Numbered from the stretch's first letter, positions 36,593 to 45,845 are shown. The stretch is 64,000 bases of DNA from Microcoleus sp. bin48.metabat.b7b8b9.023 (GCF_013299185.1 NZ_JAAFKG010000013.1:1-64000); one strand, 5' to 3'. The notes: generated from the letters alone by a model not told the origin. Translations and numbers: made by a program.

Positions 36593-38695
36593 CTACTTTA
36601 CTCCTATCTTTGCCACTAGCGTCTTGCAGCTTTCAACTAAACGGATGAACTCTGCTCGATAGCCTTCCTTATCTTCACCTTTCGCCTGACTTGCCAGCCT
36701 CAATACTTGATCGAAATTAGCTGCCCCCTTGTACTCAGAATCTCTCAAAACCATCCCGAAAGCAGCTACAGCAGCAGCAAATCTGAAGTTAGCAGAGGCA
36801 TTTTCTAGTTTCACAGGTTTGTCGATTATCGACTGCGTAATTAACTGACTCACTGTCTCGTTAGGTTTTTTGTAGCGCAACTTTACCTGCATCAATTCAT
36901 CAGTTTGAGACGCTGAAGCAGTGGCTGGGTTCGGTTGATATTTCAACGGATCGACTTCCGGCAATTTGACATTGCTGGCGACACCAACCGGAATAATTTC
37001 GTAAATTGCCGTTACCGAATGCCCTGCACCTAATTCACCTGCATCTTTTTTGTCGTCGTTAAAGTCTTGATTTTGCAAAACTCGATTTTCGTAACCGACT
37101 AGACGGTAGGCTTGAACTTTAGCCGGATTGAATTCTACTTGAATTTTCACATCTTTGGCGATGGTAAATAGCGTGCCTCCGATTTGAGTTACCAAAACTT
37201 TTTTGGCTTCCAGCAAACTGTCGATATAAGCGTAATTTCCATTACCTTTATTGGCTAGCTGTTCCATTTTTGCATCTTGCAAATTGCCAGTACCAAATCC
37301 CAAGACGCTGAGGAAAACTCCTTGTTCTCGTTTTTCTTCAATCATCCGCACGAGTTCGCCATCGCTGGAAACGCCGACATTAAAATCTCCGTCCGTTGCC
37401 AGAATAACGCGGTTGTTTCCTTGTTTGATAAAGTTGTCTCTAGCAACTTTGTAGGCTAGTTGAATACCCGCTCCGCCTGCGGTAGAACCGCCTGCTTCTA
37501 GCTTGTCAATGCTATCTAATATCTTTTCTTTTTGGTTGCCCGGTGTTGGAGGCAAAACTAACCCGGCGGCTCCGGCGTAGACTACAATTGTAACGCTATC
37601 TTTGGCTCGCAATTCGCTCACTAGATATTTCAAAGATGCTTTGACTAACGGCAATTTATCCGGCGAATTCATGGAACCGGAAACATCGATTAGAAATACG
37701 AGATTGTTCGGCGGTAAATTTTTGGTGGAAATGCTTTTTCCTTGCAAGCCGATGTGGACTAATTTGTGTTGGGGATTCCAGGGAGCATTGGCGACTTCTG
37801 TATTAATTGAAAAAGGTCGATCGCCCTTTGGCTGCGGATAGTCGTAGGTAAAGTAATTAATTAGTTCTTCGAGGCGCACCGCATCTTTGGGCGGCATCAC
37901 CCCGCTGTTGATAAAGCGTCGGACATTGCTGTAGGATGCTGTATCGACATCGATGCCAAATGTGGAAAGCGGGTTGTTGCTAGCCCGCTGATAGGAGTTA
38001 TCATAAATGCGGTTGTATCCTTCGCGATCGAATTCTTGGGTTTGGGCGGGCAAGGCTGTGGTTGTAGGTGATGGTAGTGGAGTTACTGGCTGATTAATGC
38101 CGCCAAAATTTCTAGTTCTTAATAAATCTTGTCCTGTAAGATTGTTAGGAGCGCGATTGTCAAGGTTAAGTCTCACTCGCTGAGGGGCTGTTTGGGGAGA
38201 AGGCGCTGGTAAAGGTACAGAATTTGGTTCTGAAAGTTGGGGATTTCGATTTTGTTCCAATTCACCACTACGAGCTTCTAATGCGTCAGCTCTACCGCGC
38301 AGCGTCGCTAATTCAGGGGCGAATTCAGTCTGTAAACGCTGCACAATCGCTAAATCTTCGGGGCCGACTTTTGGCGTACCTGCTGCGATCGCCCGATCGA
38401 CTTTTACCAAACAACTATTTAAACTTACCGCAAAGTCGGAGCGCTTTAAAGGTCGATCGCCTAAAGTAGTACCAACCGGGGAGACAATCGGACAACTGTA
38501 GCGTTTTGCTAAGGATAGTAGTGCCTGAAAAGCCCAGCTACTCGGTGCAATGTCAGCCGATTGAGAGACATTTGTGGGAGTTGGTGCGTTGGTTTGGCGA
38601 TCGACTTTTTGGGCGATCGCACTTTTGGGATTCATCCAGTAAAAAGTTAAAATGACTGGACTTAGCAGCACTATTTGCAACAAAAGTTTACGCAT
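36593..38695 (-). CDS. Exported SLH-like plus von Willebrand factor A (YfbK-type) protein
   Basis: 700 residues. Signal peptide (about 1-28, MRKLLLQIVLLSPVILTFYW). An SLH-like domain at about 45-110 (SSWAFQALLSLAKRYSC, KRSDFAVSLNSCL), the kind that binds peptidoglycan-linked polymer in cyanobacterial outer-membrane porins, then a coiled coil and Pro-rich linker. From about 230 the YfbK-type vWA unit: TFGIDVDTASYSNVRR, VRLEELINYF, MIDAS motif FLIDVSGSMN, ILATDGDFNVG, and the C-terminal DUF3520-like part to 700. A divalent-metal-dependent adhesion or scaffold protein at the cell envelope is inferred. Confidence 0.88.
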   Translation of the reverse strand: MRKLLLQIVLLSPVILTFYWMNPKSAIAQKVDRQTNAPTPTNVSQSADIAPSSWAFQALLSLAKRYSCPIVSPVGTTLGDRPLKRSDFAVSLNSCLVKVDRAIAAGTPKVGPEDLAIVQRLQTEFAPELATLRGRADALEARSGELEQNRNPQLSEPNSVPLPAPSPQTAPQRVRLNLDNRAPNNLTGQDLLRTRNFGGINQPVTPLPSPTTTALPAQTQEFDREGYNRIYDNSYQRASNNPLSTFGIDVDTASYSNVRRFINSGVMPPKDAVRLEELINYFTYDYPQPKGDRPFSINTEVANAPWNPQHKLVHIGLQGKSISTKNLPPNNLVFLIDVSGSMNSPDKLPLVKASLKYLVSELRAKDSVTIVVYAGAAGLVLPPTPGNQKEKILDSIDKLEAGGSTAGGAGIQLAYKVARDNFIKQGNNRVILATDGDFNVGVSSDGELVRMIEEKREQGVFLSVLGFGTGNLQDAKMEQLANKGNGNYAYIDSLLEAKKVLVTQIGGTLFTIAKDVKIQVEFNPAKVQAYRLVGYENRVLQNQDFNDDKKDAGELGAGHSVTAIYEIIPVGVASNVKLPEVDPLKYQPNPATASASQTDELMQVKLRYKKPNETVSQLITQSIIDKPVKLENASANFRFAAAVAAFGMVLRDSEYKGAANFDQVLRLASQAKGEDKEGYRAEFIRLVESCKTLVAKIGVK

Positions 38696-38714
38696 AGATT
38701 TTTACTCCTGAGAA

Positions 38715-38880
38715 TATTGCGATCGCGATATTGAATAACATACTACATCAGTTTCATAATAACGAGCGTTGTTTTCATATTTGAAACCAACTTTCTGCAT
38801 CACCCGCTGGAATGCGATATTTTGGGGGCGGGCGATCGCAACTATTCTCTCCAACTTTAATATTTCAAATTTTGTCTGGC
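38715..38880 (-). pseudogene. Remnant of a RimJ-type acetyltransferase gene
   Basis: About 150 bp match the 3' part of the 35973-36506 gene (compare ACTACATCAGTTTC, CACCCGCTGG and GGGCGGGCGATCGCAACTAT in both), but no frame is open over a full gene. It is a C-terminal fragment lying between two full paralogues on either side of the vWA gene. Confidence 0.8.
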
Positions 38881-38918
38881 TAAAAATATTTTAGTTGGGT
38901 TTCGTTCGAGGTAAAATA

Positions 38919-39419
38919 TTAGAGTCTTGCGATCGCATAATATACTCGATCGCGACCGCAATCGTCAAAATTATGCTGGTATTTCATCCCCACTTTTTCC
39001 ATTACCCGCCGCGAGGATCTGTTTTCGGTATCTGCAACTGCAACAACTTTGTCTAGTTTCAATACTTCAAATCCATACTTGAGGCTAGCCGCTGCAACTT
39101 CCGATGCTAAACCTTTCCCCCAGTATGCTTTTGCTAACACGTAACCGACTTCTACTTCAGGTGTTTTGCCTAAAAATCTCAGCCCCCCGTCCCCGATCAA
39201 TTGGTTATTTTGTTTGTTGACAACAGCCCACAAACCGAAACCATGTTTTTCCCAATCTGCGATTATCTCCAATAAATCTGCTGCTGTTTCTTCTCTATTT
39301 CTGACGCCTTCGCTTAGATACTTCATCACTTCTGAATCGCTGTAGATGCGGTACAGCTCATCTAAGTCGTCTGGCGTAAATTGTCTCAGATACAATCGGG
39401 CTGTCTCTATCTCTTCCAT
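38919..39419 (-). CDS. RimJ/RimL-type GNAT acetyltransferase, paralogue
   Basis: 166 residues, MEEIETARLYLRQFTPDDLD start nearly identical to the 35973 gene product, IGDGGLRFLGKTPEVEVGY, acetyl-CoA loop YWGKGLASEVAA, and NRSSRRVMEKVGM. Complete. The tandem duplication brackets the SLH-vWA gene. Confidence 0.88.
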   Translation of the reverse strand: MEEIETARLYLRQFTPDDLDELYRIYSDSEVMKYLSEGVRNREETAADLLEIIADWEKHGFGLWAVVNKQNNQLIGDGGLRFLGKTPEVEVGYVLAKAYWGKGLASEVAAASLKYGFEVLKLDKVVAVADTENRSSRRVMEKVGMKYQHNFDDCGRDRVYYAIARL

Positions 39420-39663
39420 GATGATTGTATAACTTCTACCAGTAGATTATTATACCAGTTTTGTTTGGATACAAACATTTTGGTTGGGTTTCATTCCTCA
39501 ACCCAACCTACGGTTTACCGATCTTCATGCAAAAAACATCTCCAATAATTCTTGTGGAACAGGCAGGATGCCTGTTCTAGACTTAGTTTTTTGGAGAGGT
39601 CTAAAATATTGATTATCTTTGTTACAATTATTAATTGGATGTATTATACCAGTTTTCCTGTAA

Positions 39664-41709
39664 ATGACCATTTCCTCACCAGTAGCAGACACCGAAAACC
39701 AACCCCGCCGCGATACAGACTGGCGGTTATTCCTGAGGTTGGCAGCTTACGCAACCCGCAGCAAACGCTTGCTGATTATTTCGATCGCACTATTAGTACC
39801 GCTAGCAGTCTCAGGAGCAATTCAACCGATTCTGATCGGACAGGCAATTTCGGTAATTCGAGCAGAACCTACCTATCAATTTTTACAGGGATTGCCTTTA
39901 TCTACTGCATTAAATGTTTTGGCAGTCTTGCTGATGCTAACTATAACATTTAGATTGGGACTGCAATCATTTCAAGGATATTTAGTCACAAAAGTAGGGC
40001 AAATTATTACTACTGATATTAGAAATGATTTGTTTGTGCACGTCACCTCGCTAGCGGTGCGATTTTTCGATCGCACTCCTGTCGGTAAATTGATGACGCG
40101 CCTCACCAGTGACGTGGAAGCTTTGGGAGAGGTTTTTTCCTCAGGGGCGATCGGGATTGTCAGCGATTTATTTTCAATATTAGTAATTGCCATTTTCATG
40201 TTTACCATGCAGTGGCAACTAGCTTTAATGTTGGTGACGATGATGATACCGATTACCGCTTTAATCGTTTATTTTCAGTACCAATATCGAATTGCAAATT
40301 ACACTACCAGAGAAGAACTTTCCGATCTCAACGCACAACTGCAAGAAAACCTGACGGGTATTGGCGTAGTGCAGCTATTCCGCCGGGAAAGATTCAACTC
40401 AGAATTGTTTAATGTCACCAACAAACGCTACATTAAAGCCGTTGATAAAACTATTTTTTACGACTCTGCCGTATCTGCGACATTGGAATGGATTGCTTTA
40501 GTGGCGATTGCAGCCGTTTTGTGGATGGGCGGTCAAAGCCTTCTGCAAGGTACAATTAACTTTGGTACTCTGTCTGCATTTATTTTATTTGCTCAGCGTC
40601 TCTTCGATCCGCTGCGGCAATTTGCGGAGAAATTTACGGCAATTCAAGCAGGATTTACCGCCGTCGAACGGATTAGCGATATTCTCAACGAACCGATCGA
40701 AATTAAAGATCCAACTAGCGGGGAGAAGGAAGAAGGAAAATGGGAGAAGGAAGAAGTCCGATGGAAGTCGGAAGAAGGAAGAGGGAAGAGGGAAGCAGGA
40801 AGAAGGGAATATTATTCGCCGTTGCTGATGGCCGGTCATCCAGAGGCACTTGCTTATAATTTATCTTCAAATGAGCCAGAATTTGTAGAAAGTAATCAAA
40901 CTCCTGCAACTTCTGAATATCGCCTATCAGCTAACAATCAAAAATCCCTAGTTGCTCATTCCCAATCAAAGGAATCTGAATCAGGAGAAATCCAATTTGA
41001 CAATGTATGGTTTGCTTACAAAGATAATGAATATGTTCTGCAAGACCTGAATTTTACCATCAAATCTGGCGAAAAAGTCGCATTAGTTGGCCCGACAGGT
41101 GCAGGAAAAAGTTCAATTATTCGTCTTCTGTGTCGTCTCTACGAGCCCACACGGGGCAGAATTTTGGTTAATCATGTAGATATTCGCGATTTACCTCAAG
41201 CAGAATTGCGAAGACACGTAGGTGTGATTATTCAAGATGGCTTTCTATTTGCTGGCGATGTGAAGAGCAATATTAGCCTTGGCGAAAGTTACTCGATGGA
41301 GGAGATTCGAGCAGCAGCAGAAAAGACGAATGTTGCTCGTTTAATTGAAGAATTACCTCAAGGTTATGACACGCAATTGCGGGAAAGGGGAACGAATCTT
41401 TCCGGGGGACAAAAGCAGTTGTTAGCGTTTGCTCGCGCCGCCATTCGCAACCCCAGTATTTTAGTGCTCGACGAGGCGACTGCTAGTTTGGATGTGGGAA
41501 CGGAAGCTTTGATTCAAGAGGCTCTGGAGCGTGTGATGGCTGACAGAACGGCTATAATCATTGCTCACAGGCTCTCGACTATCCGAAATGTCGATCGCAT
41601 TTTGGTGCTCAAACGCGGGCAGTTAGTAGAGTCTGGCAGCCACGAAGAGTTGTTGCAGCAAGAAGGTTTGTATGCGAGTTTGTACAAGCTGCAAATGCTC
41701 GGAAGTTAG
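39664..41709 (+). CDS. ABC exporter, fused permease and ATPase
   Basis: 681 residues. Half-transporter: membrane domain with about six helices (30-335), then a nucleotide-binding domain: Walker A VGPTGAGKSSIIRL, Q-loop IIQDGF, signature NLSGGQKQLLAFARA, Walker B ILVLDEATA, H-loop IIAHRLSTI. Works as a dimer to export an unknown lipid, peptide or drug. Odd: the linker at about residues 352-435 is far longer than usual and starts with a Lys/Glu/Arg-rich stretch encoded by a purine repeat (40719-40810). The remaining linker is Ser/Asn-rich. No substrate gene nearby. Confidence 0.93.
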   Translation: MTISSPVADTENQPRRDTDWRLFLRLAAYATRSKRLLIISIALLVPLAVSGAIQPILIGQAISVIRAEPTYQFLQGLPLSTALNVLAVLLMLTITFRLGLQSFQGYLVTKVGQIITTDIRNDLFVHVTSLAVRFFDRTPVGKLMTRLTSDVEALGEVFSSGAIGIVSDLFSILVIAIFMFTMQWQLALMLVTMMIPITALIVYFQYQYRIANYTTREELSDLNAQLQENLTGIGVVQLFRRERFNSELFNVTNKRYIKAVDKTIFYDSAVSATLEWIALVAIAAVLWMGGQSLLQGTINFGTLSAFILFAQRLFDPLRQFAEKFTAIQAGFTAVERISDILNEPIEIKDPTSGEKEEGKWEKEEVRWKSEEGRGKREAGRREYYSPLLMAGHPEALAYNLSSNEPEFVESNQTPATSEYRLSANNQKSLVAHSQSKESESGEIQFDNVWFAYKDNEYVLQDLNFTIKSGEKVALVGPTGAGKSSIIRLLCRLYEPTRGRILVNHVDIRDLPQAELRRHVGVIIQDGFLFAGDVKSNISLGESYSMEEIRAAAEKTNVARLIEELPQGYDTQLRERGTNLSGGQKQLLAFARAAIRNPSILVLDEATASLDVGTEALIQEALERVMADRTAIIIAHRLSTIRNVDRILVLKRGQLVESGSHEELLQQEGLYASLYKLQMLGS

Positions 41710-41710
41710 A

Positions 41711-41765
41711 CAGTTGACAGTTGACAGTTGACAGTTGACAGTTGACAGTTGACAGTTGACAGTTG
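41711..41765. repeat. CAGTTGA heptamer array
   Basis: About eight tandem CAGTTGA heptamers immediately after the ABC exporter stop codon (41707-41709). Confidence 0.95.
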
Positions 41766-41864
41766 ACCGAAGGAAGTCAGGAGAAAGGAATTTTTTTCCT
41801 AAACTCGGTAGATTTGCGGTTTTAGATTTTAGATGAGAGAACAAATCTAAAATCTAAAATCATA

Positions 41865-42083
41865 TCACTTACCAAAAATGATTTTTCCAAGGGTTTGTGG
41901 CAGGTGAGTGATATGCTGAAAAAGCTGATTTGGCCCGATGCCAAACAATAACTGCATCGCCAACACAATTGCGGCTATAGCAATTGCTGTACCCGCGCTG
42001 GCTTTCAATACTTTAAAAGCCCAATTAAACACCAGCCAAGAAACAAGTAAGGAAGCAATTAAGATGATTAACTCTATTGGCAT
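41865..42083 (-). CDS. Small two-helix membrane protein
   Basis: 72 residues: MPIELIILIASLLVSWLVF is helix one and GTAIAIAAIVLAMQLLFG helix two, with a short basic tail. The pattern looks like a conserved cyanobacterial inner-membrane protein. It is 27 bp from the NurA gene on the same strand, so they may share a transcript. Function unknown. Confidence 0.7.
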   Translation of the reverse strand: MPIELIILIASLLVSWLVFNWAFKVLKASAGTAIAIAAIVLAMQLLFGIGPNQLFQHITHLPQTLGKIIFGK

Positions 42084-42110
42084 ATAACATTTTTAACTCT
42101 TATTTTTAAT

Positions 42111-43328
42111 TCAAGCAATACTACCGCGCTTCCGGGTTTCCTTATTAGAAATTCCGACATTTTTTAAACCAGCTTTAATCATTTGCTGCTCTAACAAAGC
42201 AAAAAAGCTACTTCGATCGCCCCCGGTGACTACTGCTTGGTTGTGGGCTTCTGCTAGCGTCACGGGATAGCCGCCACCTTTGTGTACTTGAGCTAGCATC
42301 ATTCCTAAGGCTAAATCTAGCTCTGTATTATCTTGTGCTACCCATTCCGGAATTTCTATTCTAGCAATTTCTGTGCCAACGTGAACATAACAAAAATAGA
42401 TGGGATTGAGACCGTATAAATCTAAAATTCGAGCGTGGGATTTCCACAACGGGCTTCTTTGTCCGGGTAGCAGGATTGTGGCCCACAAGACGGCATCTCG
42501 CAATGGTTCAAATTCTTGACAAGGTGCTTTTTCGTCGAAAGCACTGGTGGCGGAAAATCCGACGTTGGGGCAGTTTGTCATGCAGTCTGGTACTTCGTGG
42601 GTGCAGGCTTGAAACCGCAAAAATGATAAGCTTTCGGTGCTGCGAGAAGCGCTCAAGTATCCTAATAAGGGAATTTTTGCTAGGCGCAATTTGTCCCAAG
42701 CTTCTAAAATTGGCTGCAAAATTCGATCGCGCGCTTCGCTAGGTAACTGTTCCAAAAACCAATAAATCAGGGAACCATCTACCATTGCCAAAGTTGGCGC
42801 GGGTAGTTGATTGTCGTTAAATTTTGCCCAATTGCAGCCCATTTCCGCGAGGGCGATGGCTTCGGAAACGGCGCGCCGGTATCCCATCCACTCTTCGGTT
42901 CTAATTCCCCACTGGCGCGAAGCATACAAGTCTTCGGGTTTGTAGAAAACTTCGGGCACGCTGTCTAAAACTGGGTGCCGACTTTGCCCGTAGTGCAGCA
43001 TGACTGTACCGACGTTGATCAGGTAGCAGTAGGCTATTTCGTGATGGCTGGGCGAAATTTGCGATCCGTCTGTGGCGAAGACTGTGTGGGCGGCGGGCGG
43101 TGCGGTGATGTAGGTGCGATCGCCCAAGGGCTCGATCGGCGTGGCTGCATTGAATAATGTGCGATCGCTCCAACTCTCTTGCAATTCTACCAATTTTTCT
43201 TGTCCCACTGCCGCCTGTTCCAGCAAATTCTGAGCCACTTCCAAACGCTGGCGAGCCGCCAAAGCTTCCACATTCAAATGCTGGCTCATTCCCTGCATTG
43301 CTTTGGCTGCTTTAGTTAAATCTAGCAT
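42111..43328 (-). CDS. NurA-domain nuclease
   Basis: 405 residues. N-terminal helical region, then the NurA core with FATDGSQISPSHHE (Asp87), PTLAMVDGSLIYWFLE mid-protein, and LLPGQRSPLWKSHARIL, a match to the RNase H-like NurA family (5'-3' exo/endonuclease working with HerA helicase in archaea). The cyanobacterial role is not established and no herA lies nearby. The start ATG at 43328 gives MLDLTKAAKAM. Confidence 0.85.
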   Translation of the reverse strand: MLDLTKAAKAMQGMSQHLNVEALAARQRLEVAQNLLEQAAVGQEKLVELQESWSDRTLFNAATPIEPLGDRTYITAPPAAHTVFATDGSQISPSHHEIAYCYLINVGTVMLHYGQSRHPVLDSVPEVFYKPEDLYASRQWGIRTEEWMGYRRAVSEAIALAEMGCNWAKFNDNQLPAPTLAMVDGSLIYWFLEQLPSEARDRILQPILEAWDKLRLAKIPLLGYLSASRSTESLSFLRFQACTHEVPDCMTNCPNVGFSATSAFDEKAPCQEFEPLRDAVLWATILLPGQRSPLWKSHARILDLYGLNPIYFCYVHVGTEIARIEIPEWVAQDNTELDLALGMMLAQVHKGGGYPVTLAEAHNQAVVTGGDRSSFFALLEQQMIKAGLKNVGISNKETRKRGSIA

Positions 43329-43369
43329 TGGTTTTAAGTCTCTGATTGGTGCGATCGTTCGGAATGCAA

Positions 43370-43717
43370 GTCCTTGGGAAAAGAAGGACTAAAGTCCTTA
43401 CTACGAACCTGGGAAATAAGGACTAAAGTCCTCACTACGAACCTGGGAAATAAGGACTAAAGTCCTTACTACGAACCTGGGAAATAAGGACTAAAGTCCT
43501 TACTACGAACCTGGGAAAGAAGGACTAAAGTCCTTACTACGAACCTGGGAAATAAGGACTAAAGTCCTTACTACGAACCTGGGAAATAAGGACTAAAGTC
43601 CTTACTACGAACCTGGGAAATAAGGACTAAAGTCCTCACTACGAACCTGGGAAAGAAGGACTAAAGTCCTCACTACGAACCTCCTGGAAAAGAAGGACTA
43701 AAGTCCTCACTACGAAC
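43370..43717. repeat. Ten tandem units of a 34-bp hairpin repeat
   Basis: Unit: AGGACTAAAGTCCT, then (T/C)ACTACGAAC, then CTGGGAAA(T/G)A. GAACCT anchors lie at 43405, 43439, 43473, 43507, 43541, 43575, 43609, 43643 and 43677, exactly 34 apart, with a last longer unit to 43717. AGGACT..AGTCCT makes a stem in every unit. No unique spacers, so not a CRISPR. It lies upstream of the NurA gene and downstream of the HAD gene. Confidence 0.95.
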
Positions 43718-43733
43718 CTATTTTATTACAGTC

Positions 43734-43766
43734 ACCGATAAAAAAAAATCGATTTTTTTTGTCGGT
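43734..43766. terminator. A/T-flanked hairpin, probable bidirectional terminator
   Basis: ACCGATAAAAAAAAATCGA followed by TTTTTTTTGTCGGT: almost perfect palindrome with an A8/T8 core. Confidence 0.7.
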
Positions 43767-43905
43767 ATGCTTGATTATTTGGGGAATTCCTGTTATATTT
43801 ATATCATAATGGGAATATGTTCAAAAATATTATTTTTGCAACCATCCCATTATATAAAAATACCATACCAGCACCACAAAAGTCAACAAAAAAAGTGTAA
43901 AATTT

Positions 43906-43945
43906 GGAGATTTTTTTTGACTCTGCTAAGCGAAAAAAAATCTCC
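43906..43945. terminator. Second A/T-type hairpin, downstream of the HAD gene
   Basis: GGAGATTTTTTTT and AAAAAAAATCTCC (13-bp perfect arms, 14-base loop), 19 bp beyond the stop of the minus-strand HAD gene: a likely terminator for it. Confidence 0.7.
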
Positions 43946-43963
43946 CTGCCAACAAGTCTAACA

Positions 43964-44761
43964 TCAACATTCGTCGGGCAGCCAATCGACAAAATCTCCG
44001 GCAAACTGCGACAGAGAAAGCAATTGAACTGGTGGATTTTGAGCCACAGATTCCCGTTCTGCCAAAGTATTGTAACCCCAGTCAGCCAAAAACAACCTCA
44101 CCTGAGATAAATCCGGCTGCTGCTTCACAGAAACCAAAGTTTTTAACCGATCTTCGACAAACCAAATAGTCGTATCTTTGCCAGACGCCGCCAAAAATTC
44201 CCGCAATATTTGGTGTTTCGGCTTGTTGTATTCCTTGCCAAAAATTAACTCCGACGGCATTTGTACGCCCGCTAGCTGCAAGAGTTCCCGCACAAAACGG
44301 CCTTCCTTGGTGGTGACGATCGCGACTTTGACCGAACTATCCTGTAACGAATGCAGGCGATCGGCTACTCCTGGATAAAAGCGGTGCAAAGACAGCCACC
44401 CAGCTAAATCCTCAGCAATCCAACTATCGCGCAGTCCGTCTAACATGGCGCCGACAGACTGGGCTTTTAAATTATTTTCGGTCAATAACTGCGGGACAAT
44501 GTTTGGCCAGTCTAGCAAAATTTGCTCTTCGGTAATTCCTGTCAGCAGTGCGCGAATCAGCAGGGGCATTTCCCAGCCGGTTTCGATGGCTGGCCTCACT
44601 CGGTAAAAACTCAAAGCTAAATCTGCATCGGGGACTATTTCGACTGGTTGCCAGATTTGGCAGTAGGTTCGCCAAGCGGTTTGGAAATATTCGATTAGTC
44701 CGTCACAAATTACACCGTCAAAATCAAGGGCTAGAATTGTTGGAGAGTTATTAGTCATCAA
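43964..44761 (-). CDS. HAD-superfamily hydrolase
   Basis: 265 residues. Motif I ALDFDGVICDG (nucleophile Asp), motif II VAIVTTKEG, motif III Lys in GKEYNKPKHQI, motif IV acidic WFVEDRLKTL: a complete phosphatase core, most like phosphoglycolate-phosphatase-type HADs. The cap inserted after motif I is alpha-helical. Substrate unknown. MMTNN starts at 44761, with a repeat of GTTTAGA units just upstream (44766-44792). Confidence 0.88.
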   Translation of the reverse strand: MMTNNSPTILALDFDGVICDGLIEYFQTAWRTYCQIWQPVEIVPDADLALSFYRVRPAIETGWEMPLLIRALLTGITEEQILLDWPNIVPQLLTENNLKAQSVGAMLDGLRDSWIAEDLAGWLSLHRFYPGVADRLHSLQDSSVKVAIVTTKEGRFVRELLQLAGVQMPSELIFGKEYNKPKHQILREFLAASGKDTTIWFVEDRLKTLVSVKQQPDLSQVRLFLADWGYNTLAERESVAQNPPVQLLSLSQFAGDFVDWLPDEC

Positions 44762-44826
44762 CCGAGTTTAGAGTTTAGAGTTTAGAGTTTAGATTTGGGA
44801 TTTGGGATTTGGCTGAATAGTCTCAA

Positions 44827-45567
44827 TTAAAAAGACTGAACTAGCGGTTTATCGGCAACTGCTTCTAGTTTTTGGGACTTCAACAATTGCGCCCACTCTG
44901 CTTTCAGCATCGGATCGTCAGGAGCTTGTCGCCGCATTTGGGCTAGAGTAGAAATAGTATCGTACCAAATCCCATTTTTAGCATAGGCGATCGCCAATTC
45001 CATGCGATCGGGATTTGCCAAAGTTTCCTTAAGAGTTGGCTGTGGTTCAATACGCTGCACAAATCCTGTCACCAGATAATCCTCGGAATAATCTTGATTG
45101 CAAGGCACTGACAACGACCACTGATAGGGCTGGTTAAGTTGAAGAGATGTTTTGCCATCGCCTTTTTTAGGAATATCGATCTCAACTATCCCTGGTTTTT
45201 CAACCTTGAAAGTAGTTTGGTAAACCTCGTTATTTTTGCCATCGTAAGTTTGTAAAGCAAACTCGATTTCTTGAGTCGCAGCAGAAGAAATGTCAGCCAA
45301 AAATGTTGGCATTTCTGCTACGGTTAAACCAATATTGCTTTTAGGTATTAAAGGAATAATAGATACATCCTTCACACAACCTCCGCTTCGATGAGTCCCT
45401 GCTACTCTACTATTGGGTGCTGTAACATCTGGAGGTTTGAAATTAATATTCTGACTCAGGAGAATTTGTGCAGGCACTGCCTGCATCGGTGGCAGTAAAC
45501 TGGGGATAGTAAGTGCGATCGCCAATGCGACGATCGCGAGTGCAACCCCATTCAGAAAACGTTTCAT
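44827..45567 (-). CDS. DUF928 protein, array member 1
   Basis: 246 residues. Signal peptide (about 1-31, VALAIVALAIALTIPSLLPP), then the DUF928 domain: CVKDVSIIPLIPKSNIGLTV, a beta-rich middle (FKVEKPGIVEIDIP, YQWSLSVPC), and the C-terminal helical part with AYAKNGIWYDTISTLAQMR and EWAQLLKSQKLEAVADKPLVQSF. Exported; role unknown. DUF928 genes are often next to CHASE2-domain genes, as here. Two full paralogues and one broken one follow upstream. Confidence 0.88.
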   Translation of the reverse strand: MKRFLNGVALAIVALAIALTIPSLLPPMQAVPAQILLSQNINFKPPDVTAPNSRVAGTHRSGGCVKDVSIIPLIPKSNIGLTVAEMPTFLADISSAATQEIEFALQTYDGKNNEVYQTTFKVEKPGIVEIDIPKKGDGKTSLQLNQPYQWSLSVPCNQDYSEDYLVTGFVQRIEPQPTLKETLANPDRMELAIAYAKNGIWYDTISTLAQMRRQAPDDPMLKAEWAQLLKSQKLEAVADKPLVQSF

Positions 45568-45710
45568 TTTTTAACCACATAACAGGAAGGTTGGGGTTGG
45601 CATTTTTACCAAGAAGAATGGGTTTAAAGCCTCCTCCTTCGACAGGGAAATAAAACAAAATTATTAACTATTTCAATTCTCTTCCTTATCGGTAGAGGTC
45701 GCTCTCAACC

Positions 45711-45743
45711 TGTCAATTGTCAACTGTCAACTGTCAACTGTTG
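45711..45743. repeat. Inverted-orientation heptamer array (CTGTCAA)
   Basis: About four CTGTCAA units between the first and second DUF928 genes: the same heptamer as at 22597, 25746 and 41711, on the other strand. Confidence 0.85.
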
Positions 45744-45845
45744 AATCATCCCTAGGAGTTTGAATCGCAGCGGGCGATCGGCTTAATTTGTCAATCTTCA
45801 GATTCTCATAAGAAGGACAAATTAAGCCTTGAGAAATCGGGACGC

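Noticed and set aside
42111-43328. HerA-NurA defence or repair operon
   Set aside because: Only nurA is here; no herA-like helicase gene is adjacent.
43370-43717. CRISPR-like array of 34-bp units
   Set aside because: Repeat length fits, but no spacers lie between units; the whole unit is repeated.
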